64,000 nt of DNA. It comes from Mizugakiibacter sediminis (GTDB lineage Bacteria > Pseudomonadota > Gammaproteobacteria > Xanthomonadales > Rhodanobacteraceae). The notes beneath the pieces were generated by a model. That model saw only the letters and a list, made by a program, of their open reading frames with translations. It searched no databases and was not told the DNA's origin. Positions within the stretch are counted from its first letter, which is position 1; every line of letters begins with the position of its first letter. The position numbers and the translations under genes are program-made. Positions 39,907 through 54,779 of this stretch are shown here, one piece after another. The DNA lies in assembly GCF_000953855.2 (NCBI RefSeq), contig NZ_DF970160.1, forward strand, positions 1 to 64,000, written 5' to 3'.

Positions 39907-40680
39907 ATGAACAAGCCTAGCCCAAGACCGGCGCGATCGCCGCTGCCTGCATCCAGGCACGGCCTGGCGCGCGTGCTGTCGAAGCTGGGCGTGTGCTCGC
40001 GCAGCGAGGCCGAACGGCGCGTCCGTGCCGGCCGCGTCAGCGTGGACGGGCGCTGCGTGCGCGATCCCGAGCGCCCCACCGATGCGGCGCGCGAGCGCAT
40101 CGCGCTGGACGGCGTCGACGTCGGCGGCGTGCCGCGGGTCTACCTGATGCTCAACAAGCCGCGTGGACTGGTGGTCAGCGCCGCCGACGAACGCGGCCGC
40201 GACACCGTCTACCGGCTGCTCGAGGGCTCGGGCCTGCCGTGGCTCGGCCCGGTCGGCCGCCTGGACAAGGCCAGCGAGGGCCTGTTGCTGATGAGCAACG
40301 ACACCGCCTGGGCGGCGGCGATCACCGATCCGCGCACGCATCTCGACAAGACCTATCACGTGCAGATGGCGGGCGCGCCGGACGCCGCGGCGCTGGCGCG
40401 CATGCGCACCGGCATCCTGGTCGACGGCGAGCGGCTGGCGGTCAAGCGCGCCGTGGTGCTGCGCGGCGGCGCCCGCAACACCTGGCTGGAGGTGGTGCTG
40501 GACGAAGGCCGCAACCGCCACATCCGCCGCCTGCTGCAGGCGCTCGGTTTCGAGACGCTGCGGCTGGTGCGCGTCGCGATCGGCCCGCTCGCGCTGGGCA
40601 CGCTGCCCAAGGGCGGCTGGCGGCGGCTGGCTGCGGACGAAATCGCCGCGCTCGCCATCCCCGCGCCGCACGCGCGTTGA
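39907..40680 (+). CDS. RsuA/RluB-family rRNA pseudouridine synthase
   Basis: This 257-residue enzyme converts uridine to pseudouridine in rRNA. An S4 RNA-binding domain ([29 protein letters not shown]) is followed by the catalytic domain with the Asp-containing motif [16 protein letters not shown] and by [10 protein letters not shown]. The C-terminal motif is [17 protein letters not shown]. The family includes RsuA, RluB, RluE and RluF; the length and compact N-terminus do not settle which target is modified. Confidence 0.93.
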   Translation: MNKPSPRPARSPLPASRHGLARVLSKLGVCSRSEAERRVRAGRVSVDGRCVRDPERPTDAARERIALDGVDVGGVPRVYLMLNKPRGLVVSAADERGRDTVYRLLEGSGLPWLGPVGRLDKASEGLLLMSNDTAWAAAITDPRTHLDKTYHVQMAGAPDAAALARMRTGILVDGERLAVKRAVVLRGGARNTWLEVVLDEGRNRHIRRLLQALGFETLRLVRVAIGPLALGTLPKGGWRRLAADEIAALAIPAPHAR

Positions 40681-40702
40681 ACCGCATGCGGCGCGGCGCG
40701 TC

Positions 40703-41167
40703 TCAGTGATGCGACAGGTGGATGTGCTTCGGCGCCACCAGCCGCTCGAATTCGCTGAACGGCATGCGCATCACCTCGGTGTGCGTGCCGGCGTTGAAAG
40801 CGATGTCGCCGTGGCTGACCAAGGCGTCGTCGACATACACCTCCATGCCGTACAGGTTGCCGAACGGCGGCATCGCGCCCGCTTCGCAGTCGGGGAAGCG
40901 GTCGCAGAATTCGGCTTCGGTGGCCAGCTCGGCGGTGGCCGCGCCGGCGGCCTGGCGCAGGCGGCCGAAGTGCACGCGCCGGGCGGCCGGCACGACCACC
41001 ATGGCGAGGCGGCCGTCCAGCTTCACCATCACCGTCTTCGCCATCATGCTGCCGCGGATGTGCGCGCTGGCCGCGGTTTCCTGCGCGGTGACCGCGCGCG
41101 TGTGGTGGATGGTCTCGTAGGGGGTGTGCTGCTCGTGCAGGTAGCGCTGCAGGCGGGGCTCGGGCAT
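40703..41167 (-). CDS. YbaK/ProX-type aminoacyl-tRNA deacylase domain protein
   Basis: This 154-residue protein has a single YbaK/ProRS-editing domain that hydrolyses mischarged aminoacyl-tRNA in trans. Conserved segments include RAVTAQETAASAHIRGSMMAKTVMVKLDG, the catalytic-lysine stretch, and EAGAMPPFGNLYGMEVYVD. The C-terminal FNAGTHTEVMRMPFSEFERLV is also typical. The ATG at 41167 matches the usual N-terminus. It is convergent with the pseudouridine synthase and lies downstream of kbl, on the same strand but with 166 bases between. Confidence 0.9.
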   Translation of the reverse strand: MPEPRLQRYLHEQHTPYETIHHTRAVTAQETAASAHIRGSMMAKTVMVKLDGRLAMVVVPAARRVHFGRLRQAAGAATAELATEAEFCDRFPDCEAGAMPPFGNLYGMEVYVDDALVSHGDIAFNAGTHTEVMRMPFSEFERLVAPKHIHLSHH

Positions 41168-41333
41168 GGCACTGCTCCGCGTGGCCGGCTTCGCTCCCAT
41201 CGGCGCGGCCCGGTTTGGCGGCACGCGCGGCGCGGTCCGTGGCCGCGGCCCGGGGCGGCGCCGATGCGCGGGCGCCGCTCCATGCCCAGCTTACTCCCGC
41301 CCGCCCGACGCGACAAAGCCGCGCCGGAGCGGC

Positions 41334-42539
<1,206 letters not shown>

Positions 42540-42543
42540 CGGA

Positions 42544-47180
<4,637 letters not shown>

Positions 47181-47186
47181 GCAGTC

Positions 47187-48488
47187 CTGTTCGAACGTCA
47201 GAAGAAAGGTGAGCGCGCGCTGCTGGTGCTGCCGCACGCGCGCGGCGACGGCGATGCGGTCCGCCGCGCCGACGAATTCGCCGAACTGGCGAAGTCCGCC
47301 GGCGCGCAGGTGCTGGAGCGCATCACCGCGCGCATCGACCAGCCCAATCCGCGTTTCTACCTGGGCAGCGGCAAGGCCGACGAGGTCGCCGCGCGCGTCA
47401 AGGCGCTGGAGGCCGACCTGGTGTTGGTCGACCATGCGCTGACGCCGGTGCAGGAGCGCAACCTCGAGAAGCATGTCGGCGCGCGCGTCGTCGACCGCAC
47501 CGGCCTGATCCTCGACATCTTCGCCCAGCGCGCGCGCTCGCACGAAGGCAAGCTGGAAGTCGAGCTGGCGCAGCTGAAGCACCTGGCGACGCGTCTGGTG
47601 CGCGGCTGGACCCACCTCGAGCGCCAGCGCGGCGGCGCGATCGGCCTGCGCGGCCCCGGCGAGACCCAGCTCGAGACCGACCGCCGCCTGCTCGGCGAGC
47701 GCGTCAAGCTGCTCACCCGCCGCATCGAGAAGGTGCACGTGCAGCGCGAGCAGCAGCGCCGCGCGCGCCTGCGCAACACCGTGCCGCGCGTCGCCCTGGT
47801 CGGCTACACCAACGCCGGCAAGTCGACGCTGTTCAACGCGCTCACCGCAGGCAGCGTCTACGCCGCCGACCAGCTGTTTGCCACGCTCGATCCGACCGTG
47901 CGCCGCATCGAGGGCCTGAGCTGCGGCCCGGCGGTGCTGGCCGACACCGTGGGCTTCATCCGCGAGCTGCCGCACGACCTGGTCGCCGCTTTCCGCGCCA
48001 CCCTGGCCGAGGCGCGCGATGCCGATCTGCTGCTGCACGTCTCCGACGCCGCCGATCCCGAGCGCGACCGCCTGATCGAGGTGGTGAACGGCGTGCTGGA
48101 GGAGATCGGCGCGGCCGGCGTGCCGCAATTGCACGTCTTCAACAAGATCGACCTGACCGATCTGCCGCCGCGCCTCGAACGCGCCGGCGACGGCCGTCCG
48201 GAGCGCGTGTGGATCTCCGCCGCCACCGGCGCCGGCCTCGACCTGCTGCGCCAGGCCTTGGGCGAGCGCCTGGGCGGCGCGCGCGTGCGCGCCGAGCTGC
48301 GCCTGCCGCCGCGCGCCGGGCGTCTGCGCGCGCGCCTGATCGCGCTCGGCGCGGTCGCGCGCGAGCGTCATGCCGAGGACGGCGGCTGGCTGCTGGAGCT
48401 CGACGCGCCGCAGGCGGTGCTGACGCCGCTGCTCGGCGACGGCAGCGCCGAGGACGCGCGGCTGCTGCGCGGCGTGCTCGGGTCCTAG
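47187..48488 (+). CDS. hflX: GTPase HflX
   Basis: HflX is a ribosome-binding GTPase that splits stalled ribosomes. The glycine-rich N-terminal helical region is GSGKADEVAARVKALEADLV ... RSHEGKLEVELAQLKHLATRL. G1 is GYTNAGKSTLFNAL, G3 DTVGFIRELPHDLV and G4 NKIDL. The N-terminal motif LFERQKKGERALLVLPH seen in homologues begins before the first GTG (47226). I therefore place the start at CTG 47187, 6 bases after the hfq stop and 10 bases after AAGG. GTG 47226 would delete part of the conserved start. The protein is about 433 residues. Confidence 0.9.
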   Translation: MFERQKKGERALLVLPHARGDGDAVRRADEFAELAKSAGAQVLERITARIDQPNPRFYLGSGKADEVAARVKALEADLVLVDHALTPVQERNLEKHVGARVVDRTGLILDIFAQRARSHEGKLEVELAQLKHLATRLVRGWTHLERQRGGAIGLRGPGETQLETDRRLLGERVKLLTRRIEKVHVQREQQRRARLRNTVPRVALVGYTNAGKSTLFNALTAGSVYAADQLFATLDPTVRRIEGLSCGPAVLADTVGFIRELPHDLVAAFRATLAEARDADLLLHVSDAADPERDRLIEVVNGVLEEIGAAGVPQLHVFNKIDLTDLPPRLERAGDGRPERVWISAATGAGLDLLRQALGERLGGARVRAELRLPPRAGRLRARLIALGAVARERHAEDGGWLLELDAPQAVLTPLLGDGSAEDARLLRGVLGS

Positions 48489-48535
48489 CCGTCGAGCGTC
48501 GACTGGTTCGCTCCCGCCCTCTCGCAGGGAGGGAT

Positions 48536-48607
48536 CCGCCCCCTGAGCGGCCCGCGCCCGGCGCCTCGCGCCTCGCGCCCGGCCGCCCCCCCGCGAGCAG
48601 GGGGCGG
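48536..48607. repeat. long inverted repeat in the hflX-hflK gap
   Basis: The arms CCGCCCCCTG (48536-48545) and CAGGGGGCGG (48598-48607) pair perfectly around 52 bases of GC-rich sequence that includes a tandem GCCTCGCG. It occupies most of the first part of the 323-bp gap between hflX and hflK. The remainder holds the hflK promoter and nothing else that I recognise. It resembles the other intergenic palindromes in the window. Confidence 0.55.
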
Positions 48608-48650
48608 TGCGTCATTCGCCTCGCGCGCTCGCCGCGCAACCCCGTTTCCC

Positions 48651-48679
48651 TTGCCGCCCCGCCGCCGCACCCCTAAAAT
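48651..48679 (+). promoter_or_regulatory. sigma-70-type promoter of hflKC
   Basis: TTGCCG (48651-48656) and TAAAAT (48674-48679) are separated by exactly 17 bases, about 130 bases before the hflK start. This is the best-formed -35/-10 pair I see in the window. Confidence 0.6.
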
Positions 48680-48811
48680 TTCAAGCGCTTCCGCTGTGGT
48701 CTCCGGCCGGCACGTCCGTCGCCGGCCCGGCCGCGCGGCCATGCCGACATGCGTGTTCGGGCTTCGCCGGCGCCGCGCGCCGGACCCGACCATGCCCCGA
48801 GGAGCCTGACC

Positions 48812-49846
48812 ATGCCCTGGAACGAACCCGGCGGAAACCCACGCGACCCGTGGGGCGGAGGCAATCGCGGCCCCGACCTGGAGCGCTCGCTGCGCCGCCT
48901 GCGCGAACGCTTCGGCCGCCTCGGCGGCGGCGGCGGGCTGTTCTCGATCCTGCTGGCGCTGGCACTGGCGCTGGTGCTGGTCGATTCCTTCACCGTGATC
49001 AACGCGCGGCAGGTCGGCGTGGTGCTGCGCTTCGGCCGCTTCGAGCGCGTGCTGCCGCCCGGCTTCCACCTGAAGTTCCCGCGCCCGATCGAGGCGGTGA
49101 CCAAGGTCGAGACCACGCAGGTCAAGTCGGTCAGCGACCAGGTGCGCATGATCACCAACGACGAGAACATCGTGCTGGTGGACTTCAACGTGCAATTCCA
49201 GGTTTCCGACGCGCGCAAGTACCTGTTCTCGATGCGCGATCCCGAGGACACGCTGCGCCAGGCCGCCGAGGCGGCGGTGCGCTCGGTGGTCGGCGCCAAC
49301 ACCATGGACACGATCCTGTCCGCGCAGGGCGCCGAGCTGGTGTCGAAGACGCGCGACGCGCTGCAGAAGACCCTCGATGGCTACGACTGCGGCCTCACCG
49401 TCACCGAGGTGAACTTCCAGAACGTCTCGCCGCCGCAGGAAGTGAAGGCCGCGTTCGACGACGTCAACAACGCGCGCGAGGACAAGCAGCGCATCGAGAA
49501 CGAGGCGCAGGCCTACGCCAGCAAGGTGGTGCCGGAGGCGCGCGGCGAGGCGGCGCGCATCACCGCCGAGGCTCAGGGCTACAAGGCCGAGCGCGTCGCC
49601 ACCGCCGAGGGCGAGGCCGCGCGCTTCGAGCAGATCCTGCAGCAGTACCGCGCCGCGCCCGACGTGACCAAGCGGCGCCTGTGGCTGGAGACCGTCGAGA
49701 AGGTGTTGGCCGGCACCACCAAGGTGATCGACGGCAGCCGCGGCAAGAACCTGATCTACCTTCAGCCCGAAGGCGGCGCGGCGCCCGGCGCGGCGCCGGC
49801 GGCAACGGGCACGGCGTCCGTGAGCGCCCCGGGAGACAAGCCATGA
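48812..49846 (+). CDS. hflK: FtsH regulator subunit HflK
   Basis: HflK forms, with HflC, the membrane-anchored SPFH cage that surrounds the FtsH protease and limits its action. The 344-residue protein has a glycine-rich cytoplasmic N-terminus and one membrane helix (FSILLALALALVLVDSFTVI, about 45-64). The SPFH/band-7 domain follows (ARQVGVVLRFGRFERVLPPGFHLKFPRPIE), then a long coiled region (EVKAAFDDVNNAREDKQRIENEAQAYA). GAGGAG precedes the ATG at 48812. The stop overlaps the hflC start by ATGA. Confidence 0.96.
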   Translation: MPWNEPGGNPRDPWGGGNRGPDLERSLRRLRERFGRLGGGGGLFSILLALALALVLVDSFTVINARQVGVVLRFGRFERVLPPGFHLKFPRPIEAVTKVETTQVKSVSDQVRMITNDENIVLVDFNVQFQVSDARKYLFSMRDPEDTLRQAAEAAVRSVVGANTMDTILSAQGAELVSKTRDALQKTLDGYDCGLTVTEVNFQNVSPPQEVKAAFDDVNNAREDKQRIENEAQAYASKVVPEARGEAARITAEAQGYKAERVATAEGEAARFEQILQQYRAAPDVTKRRLWLETVEKVLAGTTKVIDGSRGKNLIYLQPEGGAAPGAAPAATGTASVSAPGDKP

Positions 49847-50706
49847 GGGCGATATCCGCGGTCATCGCCGTGCTGATCGCGCTGGTCGGCATGAACAGCG
49901 TGTTCGTGGTGAAGGAAGGGCAGACGGCGCTGCTGCTGCAGTTCGGCCGCATCGTCGCCACCGACTACGCGCCCGGCCTGCACTTCAAGCTGCCGTTCGT
50001 GCAGCAGGTGGTGAGTTTCGACAAGCGCATCCTCACGCTGGACGCGCAACCGGAGCGCTATTTCACCGCCGAGAAGAAGAGCGTCAACATCGATTTCTAC
50101 GTGAAGTGGCGCATCGCCGACACCGCCGCCTACTACCGCGCCACCGCCGGCGAGGAGCTGCAGGCGGCGCAGCGGCTGACGCCGATCGTCAAGGACGCGC
50201 TGCGCTTCGAGGTCAATGCGCTGCCGCTCGACGAGCTGATCTCCGGCGGCCGCCAGGACATCACCGAGCGCGTGCGCGCGCTCACCGACGCCGCCACGCG
50301 CAAGACGCTCGGCATCACCGTCACCGACGTGCGCATCAAGCGCATCGACCTGCCCGACGAAGTCAGCGAATCGGTCTACAACCGCATGAAGGCGGAACGC
50401 CTGCGCATCGCCAACAGCCTGCGCTCCACGGGCAAGGAAGAGGCCGCCAAGATCGAGGCCGAAGCCGATCGCCAGAAGCAGGTGCTGCTGGCCGACGCGC
50501 AGAAGCAGGCCGCGCAGATCCGCGGCGACGGCGACGCCAAGGCGGCGGCGATCTACGCCGCGGCATACGGCAAGGACCCCGGCTTCTTCGCGTTCTACCG
50601 CAGCCTGCAGTCCTACCGCACCGCCTTCGGCGACGGCAAGAGCGTGATCGTGCTGGACCCGGGCTCGGACTTCATGCGCCAGTTCGGCGAAGAACCCAAG
50701 CGCTGA
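49843..50706 (+). CDS. hflC: FtsH regulator subunit HflC
   Basis: HflC is the partner of HflK in the FtsH-regulating SPFH complex. The 287-residue protein starts with one membrane helix (MRAISAVIAVLIALVGMNSVFVV). The band-7 domain EGQTALLLQFGRIVATDYAPGLHFKLPFVQ follows, with the GFFAFYRSLQSYRTAFGDGKSVIVLDP tail typical of HflC. The start is translationally coupled to hflK. The next gene begins 9 bases after its stop, in keeping with one operon. Confidence 0.96.
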   Translation: MRAISAVIAVLIALVGMNSVFVVKEGQTALLLQFGRIVATDYAPGLHFKLPFVQQVVSFDKRILTLDAQPERYFTAEKKSVNIDFYVKWRIADTAAYYRATAGEELQAAQRLTPIVKDALRFEVNALPLDELISGGRQDITERVRALTDAATRKTLGITVTDVRIKRIDLPDEVSESVYNRMKAERLRIANSLRSTGKEEAAKIEAEADRQKQVLLADAQKQAAQIRGDGDAKAAAIYAAAYGKDPGFFAFYRSLQSYRTAFGDGKSVIVLDPGSDFMRQFGEEPKR

Positions 50707-50715
50707 GCGCCGCCG

Positions 50716-50901
50716 ATGCCGCACGATCTCGCCGCAGCGCTATGCCTGGTGCTGGTGCTGGAAGGCCTGATGCTGTTCGCCGCACCGCGCGGCTGGCAGC
50801 GCATGGCCGCCGAGGCGCAGAAGCTGCCGCCGCGCAGCCTGCGCCTGATCGGCGCTGCGGCGATCGCGATCGGACTGATCGCGCTGCGGCTGATGCATTG
50901 A
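50716..50901 (+). CDS. DUF2065-family small membrane protein
   Basis: This 61-residue protein has two membrane helices (LAAALCLVLVLEGLMLFAAP and LRLIGAAAIAIGLIAL). It matches the DUF2065/YjeT family, which follows hflC in many gammaproteobacteria including E. coli. The function is unknown; its constant position suggests a role with HflKC or purA. It begins 9 bases after hflC. Confidence 0.88.
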   Translation: MPHDLAAALCLVLVLEGLMLFAAPRGWQRMAAEAQKLPPRSLRLIGAAAIAIGLIALRLMH

Positions 50902-50911
50902 TGGCTCGTCT

Positions 50912-50935
50912 CCCACTCCCGCCGGCGGGAGTGGG
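50912..50935. repeat. 24-base perfect palindrome, unit A of an intergenic repeat pair
   Basis: CCCACTCCCGCC pairs with GGCGGGAGTGGG, followed by GCTGCGGTGAGGATGGT. It lies 10 bases after the DUF2065 stop. A second, similar unit in the same orientation starts at 51003. The 460-bp gap between the DUF2065 gene and purA holds these units, the duplicated purA start and three more hairpins. Confidence 0.65.
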
Positions 50936-51002
50936 CTGCGGTGAGGATGGTGCCGCGCAGCGATGCGGCGATGCTCGGGAGTTTGCGCCGCGTCGCGGGT
51001 CT

Positions 51003-51026
51003 CCCTCTCCCGCTGGCGGGGGAGGG
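51003..51026. repeat. palindrome unit B of the intergenic repeat pair
   Basis: CCCTCTCCCGC and GCGGGGGAGGG pair with one wobble around TG, followed by GCTGGGGTGAGGGTGGT. The trailing segment matches that of unit A, so the two are direct repeats of one element about 90 bases apart. Confidence 0.6.
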
Positions 51027-51150
51027 CTGGGGTGAGGGTGGTCCTCCCGATCGCCGCGCGGCGTCGAGCGCGCGGCCGGCGTAGGATGCGCGGTTGGCAA
51101 GAACGTAGCCGCAGAGCGGCTGCGGCATCGAACGAATCTGTTCCATCTAT

Positions 51151-52651
<1,501 letters not shown>

Positions 52652-52671
52652 GCGGAGCGCGCTGCGCACCC

Positions 52672-52701
52672 AGCAAAAAGGCCCGCAAGGGCCTTTTTGC
52701 T
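52672..52701 (+). terminator. rho-independent terminator of purA
   Basis: A perfect 13-bp stem (AGCAAAAAGGCCC with GGGCCTTTTTGCT), closed by GCAA, lies 20 bases after the purA stop and has a T5 run in its 3' arm. The following 250 bases, up to the cyclase gene, hold a degenerate palindrome (52836-52866) and no gene. Confidence 0.9.
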
Positions 52702-52949
52702 TTGCTCATGGCGTCTGTGGCTGCGTCGGGGCTGTACGGTCGAGCTGAAGGGACCGCCGAAGCCGGGCAAGGAAGCGGAGTGGTTTTTGCGCACGTAGCG
52801 ATTGCGCGTGCAGGCGCCGCCCTGCGGACGGCGTCCCCCCTCATCCCGGTCCTCTCGGCGAGGGGGAGCAAATCCGGGCGCGATGGCTTGTGCGCGTATG
52901 GCGCGTCGCGCGGTGCGGGGCACGTTGCCGCGCGAGGCACGCGCGCCGC

Positions 52950-54383
52950 TCAGGCGCTCTGCGCCGCCGGCGGTTCGATGGCGATTTCGATGCGGTTGCG
53001 GCCGTTTTGCTTGGCGCGGTACAGCGCCGCGTCGGCCGCTTTCACCAGCTCGGCTGCGCGCCGGCCGTGCGTGGGCGCGACGGAGGCGACGCCGACGCTG
53101 AGACTGACGCGGCCGGCCGGCGTGTCCTCGTGCGGCAGCGCGAGCTGCTCCACCGCCTTGCAGATGCGCACGGCGACGGCGTGGCCCTCGACGACGCCGG
53201 CGTCTCTCAGCACCACCGCGAATTCCTCGCCGCCGTAGCGCGCGCAGACGATGTCGTGGCCGCGCAGCGAGCCGCGGATGGTCTGGCCGATGCTGCGCAG
53301 GCAGGCGTCGCCGGCGGGATGGCCGTAGCGGTCGTTGTAGGCCTTGAAGTGGTCGACGTCGATCAGCAGCAGCGTGATCAGTTGCGACTTGCTGCGCGCC
53401 TCCGTCCAGGCGCGGCGCAGGCCGAAGTCGAAGCCGCGGCGGTTGCCGATGCCGGTCAGGGTGTCGCGCATCGCCGAGGCGGCGAGCCGGCGGTTGGCGC
53501 GCTGCAGCTTGCCGTTCAGCGCGGCCAGTTCGGACACCATCACCTGTGTGGCGCTGTTCACCTCCTGCAGGCGCAGCTTCAGCATGGTGAGGTGCAGCAC
53601 GCCGCCGATCTGGTCGGCGAGCAGGTCGAGCACGGCGCGCACGTCGGCGTTGAAGCTCTCCGCTGCCGGGCTCTCCATGTTGAGCATGCCGAGGATCTGG
53701 CCGCGATGGCGGATCGGGATCACCAGCTCGGCGCGCGTCAGCGCGTTGCCTTCGATGTACTCGGGGTCGGCGGTGACGTCGGGCACGAACACGGCCGAAC
53801 CCGTGCGCAATGCGCGCCCGGTGATGCCGCGGTCGGCGGGCCAGGTGCGGCCGAGTTCCAGCGGCACGTGCGACTCGCCGGCGAAGGCGCGCAGCGTCAG
53901 CTCGCCGCTGCCGGGCTCGATCAGGCCGATCGTCGCCAGCGACAGGTGGAAGCGGCGATAGATGTAGCCGATCACGCCCTGCAGCAGGGTGTCGAGATCC
54001 TCTTCGAACAGCAGGATGTAGGAAAGATCGACCAGCAGGTCGGCCAGCGCCGACTTCTGCCGCGCGCGCTCCAGCGCCAGCAGCGTGGCGAGGTGGCCGA
54101 GGTGCGGGCGCAACGATTCGAGGATGCCGGCGTGCGCGGGCGCGTCGACGCGCAGGCGGGCGAGCGGCGCGCCGTCCTCGTCGTCGATGCGCAGGCTGTT
54201 CGGGGCCTGCTCCTCCGAGGGGAAAGCATGGCCCGGCTGCGGACGGTGCAATTCCGTCTCGACCGCGCCGCCGCAGCGGCGGGCGAGCGCGCCGCGCAGG
54301 ACGTCCATCCATTCCGCCGCGCTGCCGGCGCGGTTGAGGGAGAGGATGTCTTCGGTGCGGGGAAACATGCGGGGCGGCTCCAC
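52950..54383 (-). CDS. GAF-GGDEF diguanylate cyclase
   Basis: This 477-residue soluble protein makes c-di-GMP from GTP. A GAF sensory domain lies at about 125-275 (IEPGSGELTLRAFAGES, DRGITGRALRTGSAVFVPDV, ELVIPIRHRGQILGMLNMES). A coiled linker leads to the GGDEF domain (DTLTGIGNRRGFDFGL, LLIDVDHFKAYNDRYGH, RYGGEEFAVVL), with an active GGEEF. RGHD precedes GGEEF by six residues rather than the usual five, so product inhibition through an RxxD site is doubtful. It sits where nsrR is found between purA and rnr in E. coli. Confidence 0.93.
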   Translation of the reverse strand: MEPPRMFPRTEDILSLNRAGSAAEWMDVLRGALARRCGGAVETELHRPQPGHAFPSEEQAPNSLRIDDEDGAPLARLRVDAPAHAGILESLRPHLGHLATLLALERARQKSALADLLVDLSYILLFEEDLDTLLQGVIGYIYRRFHLSLATIGLIEPGSGELTLRAFAGESHVPLELGRTWPADRGITGRALRTGSAVFVPDVTADPEYIEGNALTRAELVIPIRHRGQILGMLNMESPAAESFNADVRAVLDLLADQIGGVLHLTMLKLRLQEVNSATQVMVSELAALNGKLQRANRRLAASAMRDTLTGIGNRRGFDFGLRRAWTEARSKSQLITLLLIDVDHFKAYNDRYGHPAGDACLRSIGQTIRGSLRGHDIVCARYGGEEFAVVLRDAGVVEGHAVAVRICKAVEQLALPHEDTPAGRVSLSVGVASVAPTHGRRAAELVKAADAALYRAKQNGRNRIEIAIEPPAAQSA

Positions 54384-54466
54384 GGCTGCGACGCGACCGC
54401 TCGCTCGCCGACGATGGTAGCGCGCCGCGCGCGCGCCGTCCTTCCCGCGGATTGCCGGCAGACACG

Positions 54467-54488
54467 AAAAAGCCCGCTTGCGCGGGCT
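54467..54488 (-). terminator. terminator downstream of tRNA-Leu
   Basis: Read on the minus strand, AGCCCGC and GCGGGCT pair around GCAA and are followed by TTTTT. It begins 16 bases after the tRNA 3' end. Confidence 0.85.
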
Positions 54489-54503
54489 CTTTCGGCTTCA
54501 GAC

Positions 54504-54588
<85 letters not shown>

Positions 54589-54779
54589 AAGGCCGCGGAC
54601 GGCGCCGGGGCGCCGCTGGGAGCCGCGTACGATAGGCAGGCGCGGCGCGCTTGTCAATCCGTCCTTGCAAATCCGGCGGGGCTCCCGCAGGCTGGCCGCA
54701 GCGGCGCGACCGCCGCCGATCCCTCGCCGGCCGGGGCGGCGCCGGCCGCGCGCGACACCCATCGGCACAGAGAACCCAG

